A stretch of DNA of 64,000 nucleotides, taken from the NCBI GenBank assembly GCA_036008465.1, contig DASYNP010000039.1, forward strand, positions 1 to 64,000, in the 5' to 3' direction. Both the position numbers and the translations under genes were made by a program. The number at the start of each line of letters is the position of its first letter. Positions within the stretch are counted from its first letter, which is position 1. This stretch comes from DASPSM01 sp036008465 (GTDB lineage Bacteria; Planctomycetota; Planctomycetia; Planctomycetales; Planctomycetaceae). Below are positions 33,648-43,796 of this stretch, in pieces. The notes beneath the pieces are model-generated. The model ran no database searches, was not told the origin of the DNA, and worked only from the letters and a program-made list of their open reading frames with translations.

Positions 33648-35819
33648 TCAGGCGATTGACTCTCCCGCGTTTTCGTGCGGGGCAACTAGCAAGACGACCG
33701 AGCGCGGCGCGGCAACATAGCTCGATTCCGATACAAGAGGCGCCGTTTCCCAGGGAACAATGTCGTCGGGTGATTTCAACGACGTATCGATCCAGCGCCG
33801 CCAGAAACCACGACCTTTGTCGCCCAGCGGCGGCAGCTGAAAGTCGCGCGACTCCCAATAAGCGTTGAGGATCAGATGAAAGCTGAGCGGCTCGTCACGC
33901 AGCAGGCACGCCAGGGCGATGCTATGCGAATCCTCGCTCCAATCGGGTTCGTTGAGCTTTGTGCCGTGCCAGGCGTGCACTGCTCCCTTGAGCAGATCAT
34001 TCAAACTGACCCGGCCGCGCTCGTGTTTGACGTCGCGTGCCACTCGCTTCGCGATGAACAGCGTCGCGAAGCGGAGCACGTCGGCATGGTCTCCGAGCAA
34101 ATTCCAGTCAAACCACGTCGATTCTTCATCGTGGCAGTAGGCGTTGTTATTTCCGCGCTGAGACCGTCGCACTTCGTCGCCCATCAGGATCATGGGTACG
34201 CCCAGCGAGAATAGGGTGACCGTCAGGAAATTCTTGACCTGTTGGTTGCGCAGCTTCTCGACCGTCGGATCATCGCTTGGCCCTTCGACGCCGCAGTTCC
34301 AGCTTCGATTGTCGTTGGCGCCATCGCGGTTGTTCTCGCCGTTCGACTCGTTGTGTTTGTGGTCGTAGGAGACGAGGTCGTTGAGCGTAAAGCCGTCGTG
34401 ACAGGTGACGAAGTTGACACTTCGTTCAGGGGCCTGCTCCCTGTGACCGTAAATTTCCGGGCTGCCGACTAGTCGGTCGGCAATGCGCGCCACCGATCCC
34501 CGCTCGCCGCGAAGGAAATCACGGGCGTCGTCGCGAAATCGGCCATTCCACTCCTTCCAAGAATCACCGATGAACGAGCCAACCTGATATAACCCCGCGG
34601 CATCCCAGGCTTCGGCAATCAATTTCGTTCCGGCGAGCGCCGGATCGGTGTCGATGTCCCACAAGACGGGCGGGTTCTGGAGAACGCATCCGGATTGGTC
34701 GCGAGACAAAACCGATGCCAGATCGAACCGGAACCCGTCGACATGCATCTCCCGGACCCAGTAGCGAAGACTGTCGACGATCATGCGACGCACGATCGGA
34801 TCGTTGCCGTTCAGCGTGTTGCCGCAACCCGAGTAATTGGCGTACCGCGCGCGATCCGATTCGAGGATGTAATAAGCCGCGTTGTCGATCCCGCGAAAGC
34901 CGAATGTGGGGCCGCGCTGATCCCCCTCAGCGGTGTGGTTGAAGACGACGTCTAAAATCACTTCGATGCCGGCCCGGTGCAACGCCTTGACCATGTCCCG
35001 AAACTCGTCGATGGGTCCGAGCGGATCTCGGCGCGAGCTGTAGGCGGCGTGGGGCGCGAAGAACGAAACCGGCGCATAACCCCAGTAGTTGGTCAAACCC
35101 GGCGGACAATCCCGGGCATCGAACTGAAACACGGGGAGCAGTTCCACCGCGGTGACGCCCAGCTGTTGCAGGTAGGGGATCTTGTCGATCAGACCGGCAA
35201 AGGTGCCGCGCTTCGTCTTCGGCACTCCGGAGTTGGGATGCTGTGTGAAGCCCCGCACATGCATTTCGTAGATGATTGTGCGGGCCGAGGGACGTCTCAA
35301 CGGAGCATCGCCTTCCCAGTCGTAATTCGAGAGATCGACGATGACGTTTTTCAGTGCGCTGCCCGTATTGTCGCCGGGATGCATGGCCGCCTCGCGCGAA
35401 TACGATCCTGGAACCACGACACCCCGCCCGTAGGGGTCGAGCAGCAGCTTCGTCGAGTCGAATCGCAAGCCGGCGGGCGGATCAAATGGACCGTGAATTC
35501 GATAGCCATAGATTTGGCCGGGCCGGGCATTCGGCACGAACGCATGCCAGTAGTCGGAGGTCCGATTGGCGACCGGATCAAAGCGGATGATTCTCGAGGG
35601 CCTCTCGTCGTCATCGCGATCAAAGAAGAGCAGGTCGACGCCCGTGGCCTGCCGCGAATACAGACTGAAATTGGCGCCGCCTGCAAACAAGGTGGCCCCA
35701 AGCGGCGCACTCGTGCCACGCACGTCCGCGGGGGTTACGCTTGAAGCCCCGTCGCGAGCAGCGGACGTCTCGAACGGGGCGCTTCGAGCTTGGGCAGTCT
35801 CTGCTGTCATGGGGAACAT
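33648..35819 (-). CDS. glgX: Glycogen debranching enzyme, GlgX/TreX type (GH13)
   Basis: A 723-residue cytoplasmic enzyme. An N-terminal CBM48-like domain (GATLFAGGANFSLYSRQATG, about 41-130) precedes the GH13 barrel. The four conserved regions are visible: DVVFNHT (290-296), DGFRFDLAS with nucleophile D366, IAEAWD with acid/base E403, and FVTCHDGFT with D475. The YGYRIHGPFDPPAGLRF segment is typical of isoamylase/GlgX. It hydrolyses alpha-1,6 branches left after glycogen phosphorylase. The start may be 35819 or the ATG 9 bases inside. It follows the phosphoketolase gene by 140 bases on the same strand, pointing to shared control of storage-carbon breakdown and acetyl-phosphate formation. Confidence 0.95.
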   Translation of the reverse strand: MFPMTAETAQARSAPFETSAARDGASSVTPADVRGTSAPLGATLFAGGANFSLYSRQATGVDLLFFDRDDDERPSRIIRFDPVANRTSDYWHAFVPNARPGQIYGYRIHGPFDPPAGLRFDSTKLLLDPYGRGVVVPGSYSREAAMHPGDNTGSALKNVIVDLSNYDWEGDAPLRRPSARTIIYEMHVRGFTQHPNSGVPKTKRGTFAGLIDKIPYLQQLGVTAVELLPVFQFDARDCPPGLTNYWGYAPVSFFAPHAAYSSRRDPLGPIDEFRDMVKALHRAGIEVILDVVFNHTAEGDQRGPTFGFRGIDNAAYYILESDRARYANYSGCGNTLNGNDPIVRRMIVDSLRYWVREMHVDGFRFDLASVLSRDQSGCVLQNPPVLWDIDTDPALAGTKLIAEAWDAAGLYQVGSFIGDSWKEWNGRFRDDARDFLRGERGSVARIADRLVGSPEIYGHREQAPERSVNFVTCHDGFTLNDLVSYDHKHNESNGENNRDGANDNRSWNCGVEGPSDDPTVEKLRNQQVKNFLTVTLFSLGVPMILMGDEVRRSQRGNNNAYCHDEESTWFDWNLLGDHADVLRFATLFIAKRVARDVKHERGRVSLNDLLKGAVHAWHGTKLNEPDWSEDSHSIALACLLRDEPLSFHLILNAYWESRDFQLPPLGDKGRGFWRRWIDTSLKSPDDIVPWETAPLVSESSYVAAPRSVVLLVAPHENAGESIA

Positions 35820-35959
35820 CTCACCTCAGGGAACAGAACAGGGCTCAGCATCGCAGATTCCGGCCCCATATTCAGCGATCGCGCGATCGCTCGAGAGCTT
35901 TCTGGAACGGGCAACACTCAGGAGCGTCTGCGCCGCCAGCCTGAATTGGTCCGAATACG

Positions 35960-38431
35960 CTAAAGATTGTCCCCTTCGGTCGAAGTCGCCCGAACATCGG
36001 CCCGTGATCCCTGCATCCATTTCCAATTCCGGATTTCCGGCATGTCGTCGCCGTGTTTGTCGATGTACTGCTTGTGCTCGATCAGCTTCTCGTGAATCGC
36101 CTGCTTGAAATAGGCTGCGCGGGCGCCGAGTTGCGGTAAGCGATCGATCACGTCTTCCGCCAAGTGGAATCGATCGAGGTCGTTGAGCACGACCATGTCG
36201 AAGGGAGTCGTCGTCGTTCCTTCCTCCTTATAGCCGCGAACATGCAGGTTCTCGTGATTCGTCCGCCGGTAGGTCAGGCGGTGAATCAGCCACGGGTAGC
36301 CGTGGAAGGCGAAGATGACCGGCTTGTTTTTCGTGAACAGAGCATTGAAGTCGAGGTCCGAAAGGCCATGCGGATGCTCACTCGAGGGCTGCAGTTTCAT
36401 CAGATTCACGACGTTGACCACGCGCACCTTGAGTTCGGGCAGGTGCTTGCGTAAGAGCTCCACTGCGGCGAGTGTTTCGAGGGTCGGAACGTCGCCGCAG
36501 CAGGCCATGACAACGTCCGGCTCGCCCCCCTTGTCGTTGCTGGCCCACTCCCAAATGCCGATCCCTTCGGCACAGTGCTTGATGGCCTGATCCATCGTCA
36601 GCCACTGCGGCGCCGGCTGTTTGCCCGCAACGACGACGTTGACGTAGTTCCGACTGCGCAAGCAGTGATCGGTCACGGACAAGAGGGTGTTGGCGTCTGG
36701 AGGCAGGTAGACCCGAATGACCTCGGCCTTTTTGTTGACCACGTGGTCGATGAAACCGGGGTCCTGGTGGCTGAAGCCGTTGTGATCCTGCCGCCACACA
36801 TGCGAGCTGAGCAGATAATTGAACGATGCAATCGGTCGGCGCCACGGAATGTGGTTGCAGACCTTGAGCCATTTGGCGTGCTGATTGAACATCGAATCGA
36901 TGATATGGATGAACGCTTCGTAGCAACTGAAGAAGCCATGTCGGCCCGTCAGCAGGTAACCCTCGAGCCACCCCTGGCATTGGTGCTCGGAAAGAACTTC
37001 CATCACGCGACCATCGGGTGAAAGGTGATCGTCCTCGGCATAGATCTCCGCCATGTAGCAGCGGTTGGTGACTTCCAGCACATCCTGCCAGCGGTTCGAG
37101 TTGTTCTCGTCCGGGCTGAAGAGCCGGAAGTTCTGACCGTCCAGGTTCTGCTTCATGACATCCCGCAGGAATTTGCCCATCACGCGCGTCGACTCGGCAG
37201 TGGCCGCGCCCGGCGAGGGGACTTCGACCGCATAATCGCGGAAGTCCGGCATCTTCAGGTCATGCAGCAGCAATCCCCCGTTCGCGTGCGGGTTATCGCT
37301 CATCCTGCGACGGCCCTGCGGTGCCAACTCGGCGAGCTCGGACTTGAATCGTCCCTTCGCATCGAATAGCTCGTCGGGGCGATAGCTCTTCATCCATTTC
37401 TCGAGGATCTTGACGTGCTCAGCCTTGTCCATATCGGACATGGGAACCTGATGGCTGCGCCAATAATCCTCGCACTTTTTGCCGTCGATCTCGGGGGGAC
37501 ACGTCCAACCCTTTGGCGTCCGGAAGACGATCATTGGCCAAGCGGGGCGTTTGAGATTTCCGCTATCGCGCGCGTCGGCCCAGATTTGCTTGATTTCGCC
37601 GATCGCCGCATCAAGCTCCGCAGCGAGCTGTTGTTGCACGGCCTGCGGCTCATGTCCCTCGACGAAATGGGGCTTGTATCCATTCCCCTCGAAGAACTTT
37701 TGCAGCTCGTCCTTGGGAATTCGCGCAAGAAAACAGGGGTTGGCGATCTTGTAGCCGTTCAAGTGCAGGATCGGCAGAACGCACCCGTCGCGGGCCGGGT
37801 TGATGAATTTGTTGCCGTGCCAGCCGGTCGCGAGCGGCCCGGTTTCGGCTTCGCCGTCACCGACCACGCACGCCACGATCAGATCGGGGTTGTCGAACGC
37901 CGCTCCGTAGGCATGGCTAAGGGCATAACCAAGTTCTCCCCCCTCGTGAATGCTCCCGGGAGTTTCGGGGGCGACGTGACTGGGAATGCCGCCCGGAAAA
38001 CTGAATTGCTTGAATAGCTTCTTCATCCCGTCTGCGTCTTGCCCGATGTTCGGATAGACCTCGCTGTAGGTCCCCTCCAAGTAGGCGTGAGCGACGAGAG
38101 ATGGGCCACCGTGTCCTGGCCCGATGACGTAGATCATGTTCAAGTCGTCGCGCTTGATGACCCGGTTCAGCTGCACGTAGAGCATGTTGAGACCGGGTGA
38201 CGTGCCCCAGTGACCGAGCAGTCGCGGCTTGATGTGTTCGCGTTTGAGCGGCTCCTTCAACAGCGGGTTATCAAGCAAGTAGATTTGGCCGACTGACAGA
38301 TAGTTGGAGGCGCGCCAATAGGCGTCCATCTTGCGAAGCTCGTCGGCCGAAAGCGGACCGTTCGTCGTTCCGTTAACCCTTTCCAGCGTCTTGCGATCTC
38401 GTCTTGTCGTTGTGGTTGTCGTAGAGGCCAT
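35960..38431 (-). CDS. xfp: Xylulose-5-phosphate/fructose-6-phosphate phosphoketolase
   Basis: An 823-residue thiamine-diphosphate enzyme that cleaves xylulose-5-P (and/or fructose-6-P) with phosphate to acetyl-phosphate plus a sugar phosphate. The signatures are GHWGTSPG (about 73-80), IGPGHGGP, SHVAPETPGSIHEGGELGY, and the TPP-binding VVGDGEAETGPLATGW (about 190-205). The C-terminus contains the phosphoketolase-typical GYPWLIHRLTYRR and RGYKEEGTTTTPFDM segments. The ATG at 38431 is preferred because aaaggag is 8 bases before it; the upstream GTG at 38440 overlaps that site. It lies upstream of glgX. It would give an ATP-sparing route from glycogen-derived sugars to acetyl-phosphate. Confidence 0.96.
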   Translation of the reverse strand: MASTTTTTTRRDRKTLERVNGTTNGPLSADELRKMDAYWRASNYLSVGQIYLLDNPLLKEPLKREHIKPRLLGHWGTSPGLNMLYVQLNRVIKRDDLNMIYVIGPGHGGPSLVAHAYLEGTYSEVYPNIGQDADGMKKLFKQFSFPGGIPSHVAPETPGSIHEGGELGYALSHAYGAAFDNPDLIVACVVGDGEAETGPLATGWHGNKFINPARDGCVLPILHLNGYKIANPCFLARIPKDELQKFFEGNGYKPHFVEGHEPQAVQQQLAAELDAAIGEIKQIWADARDSGNLKRPAWPMIVFRTPKGWTCPPEIDGKKCEDYWRSHQVPMSDMDKAEHVKILEKWMKSYRPDELFDAKGRFKSELAELAPQGRRRMSDNPHANGGLLLHDLKMPDFRDYAVEVPSPGAATAESTRVMGKFLRDVMKQNLDGQNFRLFSPDENNSNRWQDVLEVTNRCYMAEIYAEDDHLSPDGRVMEVLSEHQCQGWLEGYLLTGRHGFFSCYEAFIHIIDSMFNQHAKWLKVCNHIPWRRPIASFNYLLSSHVWRQDHNGFSHQDPGFIDHVVNKKAEVIRVYLPPDANTLLSVTDHCLRSRNYVNVVVAGKQPAPQWLTMDQAIKHCAEGIGIWEWASNDKGGEPDVVMACCGDVPTLETLAAVELLRKHLPELKVRVVNVVNLMKLQPSSEHPHGLSDLDFNALFTKNKPVIFAFHGYPWLIHRLTYRRTNHENLHVRGYKEEGTTTTPFDMVVLNDLDRFHLAEDVIDRLPQLGARAAYFKQAIHEKLIEHKQYIDKHGDDMPEIRNWKWMQGSRADVRATSTEGDNL

Positions 38432-38626
38432 CTCAATCACTCCTTTTGGCTACGAACGGAATTCATCGCAGTTTCGAAGAGGCCGGATGAATTTGGTAGC
38501 AGTTTTAGAGACGTTCTTGACGCGAATTCGGCAATCGGGGCTGACGAAGATCGATTTGCCATTGTCGCTCGGTCAAACAGCCGAGCGACGCAAACCCCGG
38601 CATCTTGCCAGAGAGTAAGTCGCGAC

Positions 38627-41600
38627 TCAGACGGGCAGAGGCGCTGGCGCCTGTACTTCCACAGGCGTTTTACCCGAATCGCTTTCCGAAATTTTCGGGG
38701 AAGCCGATTGAGGCTTGCTCCTCTCCACGTACCACCCAATGACGTAATAAAACACGGGCGTCAAAAAGATGCCGAACAAGGTCACCCCGAGCATGCCGGC
38801 GAAGACGGCCGTCCCCAACGCGCGGCGCATCTCGGCACCCGCGCCGTGGGCAATCATCAACGGCACAACTCCCAGGATGAATGCGAACGAAGTCATGATG
38901 ATTGGGCGCAGCCGGCTCCGGCAGGCAGCCACAGTTGCTTCAAAGCGCGGCTGTCCGGCGTCCTGACCGGCCTTGGCGAACACGACGATGAGGATCGCAT
39001 TCTTCGTGGCCAGGCCGACAAGCACGATGAAGCCGACCTGCACGAAGATGTTGATGTCCGACTTGATGGCCGCGACACCGACGAGCGAGGCCAACAGACA
39101 CATCGGCACGACGAGGATGATCGACAAGGGCAGCGTATAGTTCTCGTACTGGGCGGCCAGCACCAAATACACAAGCACCACGGCCCCGGCAAACGCAAAA
39201 TAGGCGGCGTTTCCTTCCAAAAGCTGCAAATACGTGAGCTCGGTCCACTCGGAAGTCATGCTCGCCGGCAGCTCCTGTTTCGCGAGTCCGCCAACTCGCG
39301 CTATCACGGTGCCCGAACTGACTCCCGGCAGGGCGGCGCCGTTAAGCGCAGCCGCCGTCCGCATGTTGTACCGGGTGATCATTGTCGGCCCGCCGACGTC
39401 TTCGATCGTGGCCACGGTCGCCAGTGGAAGCATTTCGCCGGATGCATTCCGCACTTCGAGCTGGCGCACGTCGTCCGCCTTCAGCCGGAACGCCGCGTCC
39501 GCCTGGAGGTTGACCTGCCACGTGCGGCCAAACTGATTGAAGTCGTTGACGTAGTACCCGCCGAGGTAGACCTGCAAGGTGTTGAAGACGTCGTTGAGCG
39601 AAACGTTCATCGTTTTGCATTTGGTTCGGTCGATATCGATATAGAGCTGCGGAGCGTTCGCGCGAAAGCTGCTGAACAGCCCCGCAATGCCGGGAAGCTT
39701 GCTCCCTTTGTCGGCCATGTTCTCGGACTGCCCCTGCAGGACGTCGAGCGGCGCGTCGCCGAGGTCTTCGACCATCAGCTTGAAACCGCCGGCGTTGCCC
39801 AAGCCGTCGACGGCCGGCGCGCCGAAGACGGCCACCTGCGCCTCGAGGATATCGGCATAAAACTGCTTCTGGAGCCGGCTCGCGATCTCGCCCGAATGCA
39901 GTGAGTGATCGTGCCGGTGATCGAATTCGTCGAGGATGATGAACATCGAACCCAGATTGGACCCGACGGCGTTCAACACAAACGACTGCCCTGGGATCCC
40001 GATGGTGTGGATCACGCCTTTTGTGTCGAGCGCTCGCTTCTCGATGCGCTTGAGCGCCTCGACCGTTCGCTCGAGAGAGGCCGAATCGGGCAATTGCACG
40101 TCGACAATCAGGTAGCCTTTGTCCTGCGCGGGGATGAATCCCGTCGGAATGTGCGTCATCCCGAAGTACGTGAGGCCGATCAGTCCACCATAGATCAAGA
40201 GCACGATCACGCACAGACGCAGCGATATCCCGACAACTCGGCCGTAGAGTCCTGTAACGAAGTCGAAACCGCGATTGAACCACTTGAAGAATCGCGACAG
40301 CACGCGATTCACGGTCCGCGACATCAGATAGCCGACGATCGCGCCGGGAACGCATAACCCGATCAAGACAAGCCATGCCTTCCAGGTCGGCTCGCCCTCG
40401 GTATGAGGCGACCAGCCGATTTGCGGTAGAGCGTATTGCTCCAAGAGCACCGAACCGAGCCATCCCAACAAGGCGGCCCAGCCCCACCATGGCAGGGCCT
40501 CGCGCGTGTCTTCGTGTCCATGTCCGTGCTCAGCGCCCTTGAAAATCAACACGGCGCGAGACGGAGTCATCGTCATCGCATTCACGGCCGAGATGATCAT
40601 CGAAGCGGCGATCGTCAGGGCAAACTGCCGGTAAAACTGGCCGCTGATGCCGCCGATGAGCGCGCTCGGCAGAAACACCGAGCACAAAACCAAGGTGATA
40701 GCGATAATGGCGCCGGTGATTTCACCCATGGCCTCGATTGTGGCCGTGCGCGGATCGAGACCCTTGGCCAGTTTAACCTCGACGGCCTCGAGGACGACGA
40801 TGGCGTCATCCACCACAATCCCGATCGCGAGCACCAATCCGAACAGGGTCAGATTGTTGAGCGTGAAACCCATCAAGTACATGATCGCGAACGTGCCGAC
40901 CAGCGAGACCGGCACGTCGATCATCGGCAGGATCATCGCCTTCCAGTCCTGAAGGAACAGGAGCACGACGATCGCAACGAGGATCACGGCATCGCGAAGC
41001 GCGTGAAAGACTTCGTTGACCGACTCTTTGATGAACGGAGTCGTGTCGTAGACGATGTCGTAGCGCATCCCGTGGGGGAAACGGGCCGCCGCCAGTTCCT
41101 TCATTTTGGTCCGAATGCTGTCCGCGGTTTCGAGCGCGTTCGATCCCGGCAACTGATAGATCACCAGGCCGATCGACGGTTTGCCGTCGAGCGTACAGCG
41201 CGTGTCCTGGTTCTTGGCCCCAAGCTGGCTGCGCGAGACGTCTTTCAGACGCACCACCTGGCCCGAGTTGCCGGTCTTGACGACGATCTGTTCGAACTGC
41301 TGCGGATCGACGAGCCGGCCCAACGTGGTGAGTGTGTACTGAAAGTCCTGTCCCGTGGGCACGGGCTGCTGTCCGATCTGCCCGGCGGCCACCTGGACAT
41401 TTTGTTCTTTCAGGACATTGACGACGTCACCTGCTGTGAGGTTGTTCGACGCCAACTTTTCGGGGTCGAGCCAGATTCGCATGCTGTAGTCTTGCTGGCC
41501 CATGTACGACACGTCCCCCACGCCTTTGAGTCGGGCGAGGTCGTCGCGAATTTGAATCGTCGCGAAATTGCTCAGGTAGAGCTGATCGAACAGAGGCTTA

Positions 41601-42052
41601 TGAGTCTTCGGATCTTCGTCCGAGGTGAAATTCACGACGAGGAGAATGCTCGGCGATTTCTTCTTGGTCGAAACGCCGGTGGCCTTCACCGCGTCGGGCA
41701 GACGGGGCATCGCCAGGTTGACGCGGTTCTGCACGAGCACCTGCGCCATGTCGAGGTTGGTACCCAGCTCGAACGTAACCGTGAGGTTGTAGCCGCCGTC
41801 GTTTGTGCTTTGCGACGCCATATACAGCATGCGCTCGACGCCGTTGACCTCTTGCTCGATCGGGGCGGCAACCGTGTCGCGCACGACTTTCGCGCTGGCT
41901 CCCGGATAGGAACAAGAGACCTGAACGGTCGGCGGCGTGATTTCAGGGTATTGTGCGATCGGCAGGATGTTGACGGCCGCCAAGCCTGCCAACAGGATCA
42001 CGGCGGAGATGACCACCCCGAGAACGGGTCGATCGATGAAGAACCTGGCCAT
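38627..42052 (-). CDS. RND efflux transporter, AcrB/HAE1 family
   Basis: An 1141-residue inner-membrane proton antiporter. The N-terminus (ARFFIDRPVLGVVISAVILL), the periplasmic QYPEITPPTVQVSCSYPGAS segment and the TM4 proton-relay pair D415-D416 (AIGIVVDDAIVV) are typical of hydrophobe/amphiphile efflux pumps. It is about 90 residues longer than AcrB, mainly because of an insert between the two halves (after SRAVLIFKG) with a His-rich GHGHED stretch and two extra hydrophobic segments. It should pump lipophilic drugs together with the adaptor encoded immediately upstream (gap about 21 bases). No TolC-like outer-membrane factor is in the window, so it must come from elsewhere. Confidence 0.95.
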   Translation of the reverse strand: MARFFIDRPVLGVVISAVILLAGLAAVNILPIAQYPEITPPTVQVSCSYPGASAKVVRDTVAAPIEQEVNGVERMLYMASQSTNDGGYNLTVTFELGTNLDMAQVLVQNRVNLAMPRLPDAVKATGVSTKKKSPSILLVVNFTSDEDPKTHKPLFDQLYLSNFATIQIRDDLARLKGVGDVSYMGQQDYSMRIWLDPEKLASNNLTAGDVVNVLKEQNVQVAAGQIGQQPVPTGQDFQYTLTTLGRLVDPQQFEQIVVKTGNSGQVVRLKDVSRSQLGAKNQDTRCTLDGKPSIGLVIYQLPGSNALETADSIRTKMKELAAARFPHGMRYDIVYDTTPFIKESVNEVFHALRDAVILVAIVVLLFLQDWKAMILPMIDVPVSLVGTFAIMYLMGFTLNNLTLFGLVLAIGIVVDDAIVVLEAVEVKLAKGLDPRTATIEAMGEITGAIIAITLVLCSVFLPSALIGGISGQFYRQFALTIAASMIISAVNAMTMTPSRAVLIFKGAEHGHGHEDTREALPWWGWAALLGWLGSVLLEQYALPQIGWSPHTEGEPTWKAWLVLIGLCVPGAIVGYLMSRTVNRVLSRFFKWFNRGFDFVTGLYGRVVGISLRLCVIVLLIYGGLIGLTYFGMTHIPTGFIPAQDKGYLIVDVQLPDSASLERTVEALKRIEKRALDTKGVIHTIGIPGQSFVLNAVGSNLGSMFIILDEFDHRHDHSLHSGEIASRLQKQFYADILEAQVAVFGAPAVDGLGNAGGFKLMVEDLGDAPLDVLQGQSENMADKGSKLPGIAGLFSSFRANAPQLYIDIDRTKCKTMNVSLNDVFNTLQVYLGGYYVNDFNQFGRTWQVNLQADAAFRLKADDVRQLEVRNASGEMLPLATVATIEDVGGPTMITRYNMRTAAALNGAALPGVSSGTVIARVGGLAKQELPASMTSEWTELTYLQLLEGNAAYFAFAGAVVLVYLVLAAQYENYTLPLSIILVVPMCLLASLVGVAAIKSDINIFVQVGFIVLVGLATKNAILIVVFAKAGQDAGQPRFEATVAACRSRLRPIIMTSFAFILGVVPLMIAHGAGAEMRRALGTAVFAGMLGVTLFGIFLTPVFYYVIGWYVERSKPQSASPKISESDSGKTPVEVQAPAPLPV

Positions 42053-42073
42053 GTTGCGCGACCAATTCGACCA

Positions 42074-43330
42074 CTAGTGGGGAGGAGCAGGCTTGTGTTC
42101 CGTCTCAGTTTTTGTCGACTCAGACCGGTTTTCCCGAGCGCTCGCTGTCGCAGCGGCGACTGCCTCGCCTGGTCGGCTGCGCATGTCGCCGGCCGCGGGT
42201 GAGACGATCGAGCCGGGCCGGACTCGCTGCAGACCGTCAATGATGACTCGTTCGCCAGCGCTCAATCCTTCGGTCATGGCCCGCAGCCCGTCGTGCAGGG
42301 CGCCAACCTCAACGGGTCGAAAGACGACTTCGTTTTTGTCGTTCACGACATACACAAATTTGCGCCCCTGGTCGCTGCCGATCGCCCGCTCGGTGATGAG
42401 CAGCGCTTCCTTGGCCTTGCCGATCGGGACACGAATGCGGGCGAAGAGCCCCGACTCGAGAACGCGCTCCCCCACCTGTGGTTTCGGATTACTGAAGGTT
42501 CCGCGGACCCGAATCGTTCCCGTGGCGGGGTTGACCCGGTTTTCGAGGAAATCGATGGTGCCTCTGTGCGGGTATCCTTTGTCGATCGCGAGGCCCATCA
42601 TCACCGGGATGGCCTCGTCTTTTTTCCCCTGCAACTTCCCCTCGCGGACCTGCTGCATGAGCGTCAGGAACGTCCGCTCATCGACGTCGAAATAAACGTA
42701 GATCGGATCGACCGACACGATCGACGTCAGGACGGTTTTATTGGCATCGACGAGGTTGCCAACCGTCAGCTGGCTGCGGTTGATTTTTCCCGAGATCGGG
42801 GCTGCGATCTTCGAGAAATCGACATCCAGCCGCGCACGCTCGACCTTGGCCGTCGCCGACTGGACCGAGGCGTCCGCCTCTTTTCGCTGGGCAAGCGTCT
42901 GGTCATACTGCGCCGCAGTGATGGCGCCCTTGGCCTTCAGGGCCTCGGCGCGCTGAAAATCGAGAGTCGCTCGCTCTTGTTGGGCCGACGCGGTGGCGAG
43001 CTGGGCCTTCGCCGCGTCCAAATCGGCCTGAAACTCCCGGTCATCGATCAGGTACAAGGGGGCGTCTTTCGCCACCTCGGCTCCATCCTTGAATAAAATG
43101 ACCTTGAGAAAACCGGTGACGCGTGACCGAATCTCGACCAACTCGGCCGACTCAGTGCGCCCTGTGTAGTCGACGTAGTCGGCGACCGATTCCTGGACTG
43201 GCGGACTCACAACCACGACAGTCGGCGCTGCCTGCGAAGTTGAATCGGCTTCCGATTGATTGCAGCCGGCGAACGCGAGGGGCGCGATCAACAACACCAC
43301 ATAATGCGCGCGGGGGAAGGAGCAGTTCAT
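42074..43330 (-). CDS. RND efflux periplasmic adaptor (membrane fusion) lipoprotein
   Basis: A 418-residue protein with a lipobox (LLIAPLAFAGC, Cys about 22) for anchoring in the inner membrane. The order is typical of AcrA/MexA: beta-barrel/lipoyl half (YVDYTGRTESAELVEIRSRV), a coiled-coil hairpin (AKAQLATASAQQERATLDFQ, then QTLAQRKEADASVQ), the second lipoyl half (AAPISGKINRSQLTVGNLV) and the membrane-proximal domain. It should join the RND pump encoded 21 bases downstream to an outer-membrane channel. It is the first gene of a two-gene operon; no regulator gene of TetR type is adjacent. Confidence 0.94.
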   Translation of the reverse strand: MNCSFPRAHYVVLLIAPLAFAGCNQSEADSTSQAAPTVVVVSPPVQESVADYVDYTGRTESAELVEIRSRVTGFLKVILFKDGAEVAKDAPLYLIDDREFQADLDAAKAQLATASAQQERATLDFQRAEALKAKGAITAAQYDQTLAQRKEADASVQSATAKVERARLDVDFSKIAAPISGKINRSQLTVGNLVDANKTVLTSIVSVDPIYVYFDVDERTFLTLMQQVREGKLQGKKDEAIPVMMGLAIDKGYPHRGTIDFLENRVNPATGTIRVRGTFSNPKPQVGERVLESGLFARIRVPIGKAKEALLITERAIGSDQGRKFVYVVNDKNEVVFRPVEVGALHDGLRAMTEGLSAGERVIIDGLQRVRPGSIVSPAAGDMRSRPGEAVAAATASARENRSESTKTETEHKPAPPH

Positions 43331-43796
43331 AGCGGCACGGCCCCACCGATGGCGGCCGCTTTGTGCGGCGGCCGCTCATCGCGATTGGTACGCTGCGACG
43401 AATTCTCTTCAGGGGAAATCATTCCCGCGACGACACACGGCGTGTCGGAGACTAACGTCGCGCGAGTGCAGTCGATCGCGTCATTTCGAGTGGACCACTC
43501 GTCGGAAAGCAGCGTTCGAACCGGATGCAGTCGCTCCTGGTTCCGGGCGCCGCAGTCAATCAGAGTAGAACAATCGCGACGAGACTTAATGCAAAACACT
43601 CGAACTTCGAGTCACAAACACCCGTCTATTTAGGATCACGGCGCGCATCACCGCGCGAGAGCGATCAGCTAGCGAGGTGCAAAAAGGCCGATCGAACGAA
43701 AAACCCGTTTCGAGGCCCGCGACAGAAATGCGAAAGATTTCACTTTTTTAACCGGCGGTTCCTGGTGTACACTCGCGCGCAGCGAATTGCAAGAGG
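43331..43796. other. Intergenic region between divergent efflux operon and ppk2
   Basis: About 466 bases expected to contain promoters in both directions. A small palindrome (gacac-acggc-gtgtc, near 43432) is present. The stretch before ppk2 is AT-richer (tttcactttttt). No gene was found, and no promoter could be assigned confidently. Confidence 0.45.
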
